DNA of 8,682 nt, from the NCBI GenBank assembly GCA_024640445.1, contig JAHEEZ010000151.1, positions 1 through 8,682 on the forward strand. The letters run 5' to 3'. Source of the DNA: Acidobacteriota bacterium. GTDB taxonomy: Bacteria > Acidobacteriota > Blastocatellia > Pyrinomonadales > Pyrinomonadaceae. Of the stretch, positions 4,112-8,682 are shown in pieces. The notes under the pieces were generated by a model. It worked only from the letters and a program-made list of their open reading frames with translations, searched no databases and was not told where the DNA came from. Positions within the stretch are counted from its first letter, which is position 1. Every line of letters begins with the position of its first letter. Position numbers and translations under genes: made by a program.

Positions 4112-6814
4112 ATGAAGAGAATAACAGCCCTCGCTTTCCTGGTCTGCATCGCCCTTGCTTCGTTGTCTCAAGCCCAGGACAAGTTCGAGTTCTGGCCCGG
4201 CACTCAATACGATCAGTCCGTGCCGACATTCAAGCAGGTGCTCGGTTTCGATCCGGGCGAACGCGTCGCGTCGCACAGCGAGATAATGAGGTACTTCGAC
4301 GCCCTCGAGCAGGCGAAGCCCGGTCAGATCAAGATCTTCGAGTATGCGCGAAGCTGGGAAGGGAAGAAACTGATCTATGCGGCCGTGGGTTCCGAAGCCA
4401 ACATCGCGCGCCTGCCTCAGATGGGCGAGCGGATGCGCCGGCTCGCGGACCCTCGCGTGACGAGTGATTCTGAGGCAAGGCAGATCATTGCCGAGATGCC
4501 CGCCTTCACTTGGCTTGCTTACGGTGTTCACGGCAACGAGATATCCTCGCCCGACGCGGCGATGATGACGGCATATCACCTTCTCGCCGCAGGCGGCGAC
4601 TCCGTGGTCGACGCGATCCTCGCCGATTCGGTCGTGTTCATCGATCCGACGCAGAACCCGGACGGCCGAGACCGTTTCGTCCACGATTTCAACATCGCGG
4701 AAGGGCTCGAGCCGCAGGAGAGCCAGCTAGCGGCGGAACACAACGAGCCGTGGCCGGGCGGACGGACGAATCACTACTACTTCGACATGAACCGCGACTG
4801 GATATCGTTGACCCAGCCGGAAACCGAAGGACGGATCAAAGCGCTTCAGCAATGGTGGCCGGTGGTCGTTGTCGATCTTCACGAGATGGGCACCAATTCC
4901 ACATACTACTTCGGTCCGGAAGCAGTTCCTTACAATCCGTTCAAGACAGAACAGCAGCACCGGAACACAGACCTGTACGGAAAGAACAACGCGAGATGGT
5001 TCGACCGGTTCGGCTTTGACTATTACACGCGGGAAGTGTTTGACGGGCTTTATCCCGGGTACGGGGACAGCTGGCCGATGCTCTACGGCGCGGTTGGAAT
5101 GACATACGAACAGGCATCGGTAAGGGGGCTTGTCGTGCGGAAGAGCAACGGGGAACTGATGCACTTCCGCGAGAGCGTGAGGCATCATTTTGTAGCCTCT
5201 GTCTCCACGGCGGAGACGACTGCCGTGAACCGTGAGAGGCTGCTCCGTGATTTCTACGATCACGCAAAGAGGTCAGTCGAAGAGGGCCGGACCGGTTCCG
5301 TGCGTTCGTTCATTCTTCCGCGGACCGGCGACGCGTCGCTTGTCGATAAGCTCGCGAACCTGCTTCACAAACAGGGAGTCGAGGTCGCGCAGTCGGCTTC
5401 TGCCGGAACTATCTGCGGCACTTCTTATCCGGCTGGCTCGTACGGCGTTTCAATGGCTCAGCCCGCGAGAAAGCTCATAAGGAATCTGCTTGACGACGAC
5501 GTCCCGATGGATCCTGATTTCCTGAAAGAACAGGAGCGCCGCAGATCCATAGGGCTTCCCGACGAGATCTACGATATTACGGCTTGGTCGCTGCCCATTA
5601 TGTTCAACGTGGAGGCGGTCTCTTGCGGACAGGCATTGCCCGGTTCATTCAGGCAGGTGTCGCCGCAGGCGGTCACTCCGGGAAGTGTGACCGGCGGAAA
5701 CGCCTCGGTCGGCTATCTCGTCCCGTGGGGAAGCACGGCGGCCGCGAAGCTTCTGACCGGCGCGCTCAGAAAAGGCCTGAAGATCTATAGCGCCGACAAG
5801 GTTTTCGTGCAGAACGGAAGGACCTATCCGCGCGGGACGCTGATAATCAAGACAGCGGACAATGGAACCGGACTTGGCACAGCGCTCAACGACCTCGCGC
5901 GGTCGACCGGAGCGGAAGTGGTGGCGACCAACAGCAGTTGGGTCGAATCGGGGATCAACTTCGGAAGTGACAACGTGGTCGAGATCAAGCGGCCGAAGGT
6001 GGCGCTTGCGTGGGACGAACCGACTTCGTCATACTCCGCCGGCCAGACCAGGTTCATCCTCGAGAGACAATACGGATTTCCGGTAACACCCGTCAGAACA
6101 TCCCAGCTCGGATCGCGCGACATTGCGCAGTTCGACGTGATCATTCTTCCGGATGGATTCGGATATTCGAACGTTCTTGGCGCCGGTGCCGTGAATCGCA
6201 TCAAGGATTGGGTTTCCGGAGGAGGGACGCTGATAGGTCTCGGAAGCGGAGCAGTATCGTTCCTGGCGGATCCCAAGACAGGGATGCTGGCCGTGGCTAG
6301 AGAGAATGCTGTCAAGACCGACAAGGAAGGCAAGCCGGTTCCGGAAGGAAAGCCGGAGGAGCCTGCCGCGAGGGTTCCCGGAAAGCTCATTACGAGTGAA
6401 GGGCAGTTCAAGGGCCTGATCAAGGCAGACACTTCTTCGCCGGATTCCGTGGCGGGTGTGTTGGTTCGCGCGAAGACGGACCCGGACCACTGGGTCACCG
6501 CAGGCGTCTCAAACAATCTGAACGCTATATTCCGGGGCAATGCGATCTTCACACCGATCAAGATGGATGACGGGATCAATGCCGCATATTTTGAGGGACC
6601 GGACGAACTTCTCGCGAGCGGATACATGTGGGAAGAAACGAGGAAGCAGCTCGCTTACAAACCGTTCGTGGTAGTCCAGCCTTCGGGCCGGGGAAACGTG
6701 ATCGGGTTCACCCAGGATCCGACGATACGCGCGTATCTCGACGGGCTGAACGTGATCTTTCTGAACGCGATCTTCCGCCGTTCGGCCCAGGCGAGCACGT
6801 ATGGTGGGAAGTGA
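4112..6814 (+). CDS. Exported M14-family zinc metallocarboxypeptidase
   Basis: 900 residues. A signal peptide (MKR, hydrophobic 5-17, cleavage near SQA-Q at 21) is followed by a peptidase M14 domain at about 55-360. Zinc ligands are His140 and Glu143 (GVHGNE) and His257 (VVDLHEMG). Substrate-binding candidates are Arg186 in QNPDGRDR and Asn227-Arg228 in MNRDW. The general base is probably Glu333 in GMTYEQ. All expected catalytic residues are present, so it should hydrolyse peptides outside the cytoplasm, probably releasing C-terminal residues. The long C-terminal half includes a class-I glutamine-amidotransferase-like alpha/beta segment (about 627-720, PKVALAWDEP to GGGTLIGLGSG) without an evident catalytic Cys. 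This architecture recurs in long M14 proteins of soil bacteria. GGAG at 4102-4105 is well spaced from the start. Probably transcribed from the promoter at 4048-4077. Confidence 0.9.
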   Translation: MKRITALAFLVCIALASLSQAQDKFEFWPGTQYDQSVPTFKQVLGFDPGERVASHSEIMRYFDALEQAKPGQIKIFEYARSWEGKKLIYAAVGSEANIARLPQMGERMRRLADPRVTSDSEARQIIAEMPAFTWLAYGVHGNEISSPDAAMMTAYHLLAAGGDSVVDAILADSVVFIDPTQNPDGRDRFVHDFNIAEGLEPQESQLAAEHNEPWPGGRTNHYYFDMNRDWISLTQPETEGRIKALQQWWPVVVVDLHEMGTNSTYYFGPEAVPYNPFKTEQQHRNTDLYGKNNARWFDRFGFDYYTREVFDGLYPGYGDSWPMLYGAVGMTYEQASVRGLVVRKSNGELMHFRESVRHHFVASVSTAETTAVNRERLLRDFYDHAKRSVEEGRTGSVRSFILPRTGDASLVDKLANLLHKQGVEVAQSASAGTICGTSYPAGSYGVSMAQPARKLIRNLLDDDVPMDPDFLKEQERRRSIGLPDEIYDITAWSLPIMFNVEAVSCGQALPGSFRQVSPQAVTPGSVTGGNASVGYLVPWGSTAAAKLLTGALRKGLKIYSADKVFVQNGRTYPRGTLIIKTADNGTGLGTALNDLARSTGAEVVATNSSWVESGINFGSDNVVEIKRPKVALAWDEPTSSYSAGQTRFILERQYGFPVTPVRTSQLGSRDIAQFDVIILPDGFGYSNVLGAGAVNRIKDWVSGGGTLIGLGSGAVSFLADPKTGMLAVARENAVKTDKEGKPVPEGKPEEPAARVPGKLITSEGQFKGLIKADTSSPDSVAGVLVRAKTDPDHWVTAGVSNNLNAIFRGNAIFTPIKMDDGINAAYFEGPDELLASGYMWEETRKQLAYKPFVVVQPSGRGNVIGFTQDPTIRAYLDGLNVIFLNAIFRRSAQASTYGGK

Positions 6815-6849
6815 GTTCAAGGTTCAGAGGTTCGGGTTCAAAGTGCAAA
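6815..6849 (+). repeat. Degenerate GTTCAAG-type short tandem repeat
   Basis: Five imperfect units starting GTTC or GTGC, six to eight bases long: GTTCAAG, GTTCAGAG, GTTCGG, GTTCAAA, GTGCAAA. The run begins with the base right after the peptidase stop codon. Confidence 0.5.
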
Positions 6850-6872
6850 GAAAGGAGCGGGAATGACCGGAG

Positions 6873-6891
6873 TGCAGGCGGTCCGCCTGCA
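6873..6891. repeat. REP-like palindrome in the peptidase-CBM intergenic gap
   Basis: Perfect 9-bp arms TGCAGGCGG (6873-6881) and CCGCCTGCA (6883-6891) around a single T. GCAGGCGG..CCGCCTGC-type palindromes recur between genes in acidobacterial genomes as I recall. A false upstream start (ATG 6863) would translate through it. There is no T-run, so it is not a terminator. Confidence 0.6.
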
Positions 6892-6905
6892 GGGAATGTG
6901 TGAGC

Positions 6906-6910
6906 GAGGT
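6906..6910 (+). promoter_or_regulatory. Shine-Dalgarno deciding the CBM-protein start
   Basis: GAGGT six bases before ATG 6917. It selects this start over ATG 6863, whose extension would encode the palindrome and push the signal peptide away from the N-terminus. Confidence 0.6.
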
Positions 6911-6916
6911 AACTGT

Positions 6917-7900
6917 ATGAAGAGCTATTCAGGGAAGATCGTGTTCCCGATCGTGTTTCTTTTGTGCGCCGCGGTCATCCCGGGCGCGACGGTGTACGGT
7001 CAGTCTGTCGAGATCGTCTCGACGGATTTTGAAAAGGGCACGCAGAAGTGGGAAAGGCGCGGACAGGCTGTTTCGGTTCGAGGAACGGACAAGGAAGCGG
7101 CCGGCGGCAAGAAGAGCCTGCACGTTAAGGGGCGCACCGAATTCTGGCAGGGAGCACAGCTGAATATCACGCGCCTTCTCAAGCGCGGAGTCAGTTACAA
7201 GTTTCGCGTTTCTGTGAAGCTCGAAAAGGGATATCCCCCTGCTCTTATCAAGATGACGCTGCAAAAAGGCGATAATGCGTTCTATTCGCTTTCCTCGGCG
7301 ACTGTAACTGATACAGAGTGGACGCCGCTTACCGGAACCTACAGGTCCGACGGCAATGAACCGTTCGTCCTTTCGTTCATTGAATCCGACGATCCCAGAG
7401 TCGCCTTCTACATCGACGATTTCAGTATAGAGGGCTTTGATATCGACCCCGATAAGAAGGGGACGATCCTCAAGACCGACTTTCAGGACGGCACACCTCA
7501 GAACTGGCTTATACACGGCGAAGGGCTGCAGGTCTTCAGCGGCCAGATAGGCGACAACGTCGTCTTGAAAGTTGACGGCAGGAAAGAAAGCTCTGACGGG
7601 TTGGCGCTCGACGTTACTCCATACCTCTTTCCCGGAAAGACCTACCGGATGTCGGTCTCGACTTTTCTCGGAGGCGGCCCGCCGACGGACACGATGAGGA
7701 TCCGTGTAAGACGGACGACATCGGATGGCGACGTGTCTTACAAGGAAGTCGCTTCCGCGGATGATGTGAAAGAAACGGGATGGACGAAACTCTCCGGAGA
7801 GTATGAGGTGCCCGGCGACGGAAGCTACCTTGTGATCGTCGAGGCGAAAGGTTCAAAGACATCATTCTTCATTGACGATTTCGAGCTTGTGGTTCCGTGA
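6917..7900 (+). CDS. Exported protein with two tandem CBM4/9-like modules
   Basis: 327 residues. A signal peptide (MKSYSGK, hydrophobic 8-24, cleavage near VYG-Q at 28) precedes two similar beta-sandwich modules. Module 1 (about 31-173) runs from VEIVSTDFEKGTQKWERRG to AFYIDDFSIEG. Module 2 (about 182-327) runs from GTILKTDFQDGTPQNWLIHG to SFFIDDFELVVP. Both have the CBM4/9 signature: an N-terminal DFE/DFQ-G-x-x-x-W motif, an SLxV/VLKVxGR strand, a GxxYxxxVxxxL strand and a terminal YIDDF/FIDDF that helps form the Ca2+ site. In xylanases such modules sit before a GH10 domain; none follows here before the stop, and the next 220 bases are non-coding. It may bind polysaccharide or be a scaffold or a truncated enzyme. 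It lies 102 bases after the M14 peptidase on the same strand, so a shared transcript is possible. Confidence 0.8.
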   Translation: MKSYSGKIVFPIVFLLCAAVIPGATVYGQSVEIVSTDFEKGTQKWERRGQAVSVRGTDKEAAGGKKSLHVKGRTEFWQGAQLNITRLLKRGVSYKFRVSVKLEKGYPPALIKMTLQKGDNAFYSLSSATVTDTEWTPLTGTYRSDGNEPFVLSFIESDDPRVAFYIDDFSIEGFDIDPDKKGTILKTDFQDGTPQNWLIHGEGLQVFSGQIGDNVVLKVDGRKESSDGLALDVTPYLFPGKTYRMSVSTFLGGGPPTDTMRIRVRRTTSDGDVSYKEVASADDVKETGWTKLSGEYEVPGDGSYLVIVEAKGSKTSFFIDDFELVVP

Positions 7901-7947
7901 GCGTGAATAGTCCCGCAGATCGAAATACTTGTCCTGAACTTACATTG

Positions 7948-7995
7948 CGGCATCGCTCATTGATCACGGCGAGGGGAGTCTCAATGGGCATGCCG
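7948..7995. repeat. Long imperfect inverted repeat after the CBM gene
   Basis: Left arm 7948-7963 (CGGCATCGCTCATTGA) pairs with right arm 7981-7995 (TCAATGGGCATGCCG), giving 15 bp with one bulged C and one G-U pair around a 17-base loop. It lies 47 bases past the stop. No T-run follows on either strand, so it may be an mRNA 3' stabiliser or an intergenic repeat rather than a classical terminator. Confidence 0.5.
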
Positions 7996-8033
7996 ATAGG
8001 ATCAGAACTGCCGCCGCCTTGGATCTATAAAGC

Positions 8034-8056
8034 CGGATCCGTTTTCTCCGGATCCG
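8034..8056 (-). terminator. Candidate terminator of the CPBP protease gene
   Basis: Arms CGGATCCG (8034-8041) and CGGATCCG (8049-8056), each self-complementary, around a 7-base loop. Read on the minus strand the stem is followed by GCTTTATAG, a weak T-run. It lies 65-87 bases past the stop of the protease gene. Confidence 0.4.
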
Positions 8057-8120
8057 ACCGGTAAAGGTGGGCGCCCTCAGCCGGGATCTGCACAATGCCG
8101 CAAGTGTTTTCCTCAGTCCT

Positions 8121-8682
8121 TTACGGAAGTTCAGTTTCCGGATCGCGTTCCCGCCAACCGAGCGGTTTCTTGAAAATAAATGGATAAACGATAAGTCCGA
8201 CAAAGATCAGCAGCAGCATGCCGATCAAAACGATCTGCATAGGCGTATCGGTCGTTATGTCGGAAAGACGGACCAAGGAATCCTCGCGCGGTGAGACCAG
8301 TCGGCTGGTTTGAAGGAATGCCAGATGAAATCCTATTGAGGTCCAGATGTTTCCGGTCAGGATCCTCAGGTACATCGTAAACGCGCCAAACACCGCCATG
8401 GCTGCCACATATGACACGGTTAGGCGATCATTTCCACCTATCCTGATATCCATTCCGAGTACGTAATGCTGGATCTGTACTAGCACGACAGGGAGAAAGG
8501 CAAAAAGGCCTACGGTCATCAGGGCCGCAACCCAACGTTTGTAGTTGGAGTTCAGGTTACGGTAGATATAGCCGCGGAACGCAAGCTCTTCTGGAAGCGC
8601 TTCAAAAAAGAAGGCGGTCAAAACCGCTGCAGCGATCGAAGAGAGTACAGAGCCAGAGGAATTGAGACTGATCGTTGCCCAA
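8121..8682 (-). CDS. CPBP-family intramembrane protease (5' end outside window)
   Basis: 186 visible residues; the frame is open to the window edge, so the N-terminal helices are missing. CPBP (Abi/Rce1-like) glutamic intramembrane proteases are multi-pass membrane enzymes with motifs EExxxR, FxxxH and HxxxB. Seen here: ALPEELAFRGYIYR, with Glu31-Glu32 and Arg36 counted from the first visible codon, and GNIWTSIGFHLAF with His119. The middle motif appears as FAFLP (60-64), with Pro where His is expected. At least four further hydrophobic segments follow, ending in a cytoplasmic-type basic tail (KKPLGWRERD). The substrate is unknown; relatives act in prenyl-protein processing or bacteriocin immunity. 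The internal TTG at 8621 is not the true start, because coding-like sequence continues upstream of it. Confidence 0.8.
   Translation of the reverse strand, partial: WATISLNSSGSVLSSIAAAVLTAFFFEALPEELAFRGYIYRNLNSNYKRWVAALMTVGLFAFLPVVLVQIQHYVLGMDIRIGGNDRLTVSYVAAMAVFGAFTMYLRILTGNIWTSIGFHLAFLQTSRLVSPREDSLVRLSDITTDTPMQIVLIGMLLLIFVGLIVYPFIFKKPLGWRERDPETELP

Noticed and set aside
3908..4684. Minus-strand open frame of 258 codons
   Set aside because: Mostly antisense shadow of the M14 peptidase; the product has no recognisable domain and it spans the peptidase promoter and start.
5824..6627. Minus-strand open frame of 267 codons
   Set aside because: Antisense shadow inside the M14 peptidase coding region, with Ser/Pro-rich composition and no domain.
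6863..6916. Longer N-terminus for the CBM protein from ATG 6863
   Set aside because: It would translate the REP-like palindrome and bury the signal peptide; ATG 6917 has GAGGT at good spacing.

Overview
This is an 8.7 kb, moderately GC-rich bacterial chromosomal window. The gene families resemble those seen in Acidobacteriota or a similar soil or sediment lineage: a secreted ScyD/ScyE-type propeller, DUF3303, DUF6064, a long exported M14 peptidase and tandem CBM4/9 modules. That lineage assignment is inferred from family composition only. No rRNA, tRNA, CRISPR array, transposase or phage gene was seen.

Layout. A minus-strand secreted beta-propeller gene (151-1359) ends at a clear intrinsic terminator (about 62-106). 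It starts behind a strong Shine-Dalgarno and a possible operator-like inverted repeat. After a 363-base gap, a plus-strand pair follows: a 68-residue protein that looks like a DUF6064 protein with its middle deleted (1723-1929), and an ExbD/TolR-like membrane-anchored protein (1926-2477). The two overlap by ATGA and end at a strong terminator (2533-2571). A minus-strand DUF3303 gene (2594-2869) lies divergent to a second plus-strand pair (about 3018-3933).

The second pair is the highlight. A small carboxymuconolactone-decarboxylase-like gene overlaps by 11 bases an AhpD-like peroxidase-related gene. The AhpD-like reading frame has a TGA exactly where the second catalytic cysteine of the CxxC...H motif is expected (Cys79-Pro-Phe-TGA82-x-x-x-His86). 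The same frame stays open for another 112 codons of matching family sequence. Directly after the TGA the RNA can fold into a stem-loop with a GGUC apical loop, at nearly the spacing of the E. coli fdhF SECIS. I therefore call 3349-3933 as one selenoprotein gene (CxxU) rather than two broken ORFs. The selA/B/C/D machinery is not in the window and would have to be elsewhere in the genome.

A good sigma70-like promoter (4048-4077) precedes a 900-residue exported M14 zinc carboxypeptidase (4112-6814). After a 102-base gap holding a GTTC-rich degenerate repeat and a 19-base REP-like palindrome comes an exported protein made of two CBM4/9-like modules with no catalytic domain (6917-7900). The peptidase and the CBM protein are both exported and may work on extracellular polymers, but their co-transcription is unproven. 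The window ends in a minus-strand CPBP-family intramembrane protease (8121-8682) whose N-terminus lies outside the window. It has a candidate terminator at 8034-8056.
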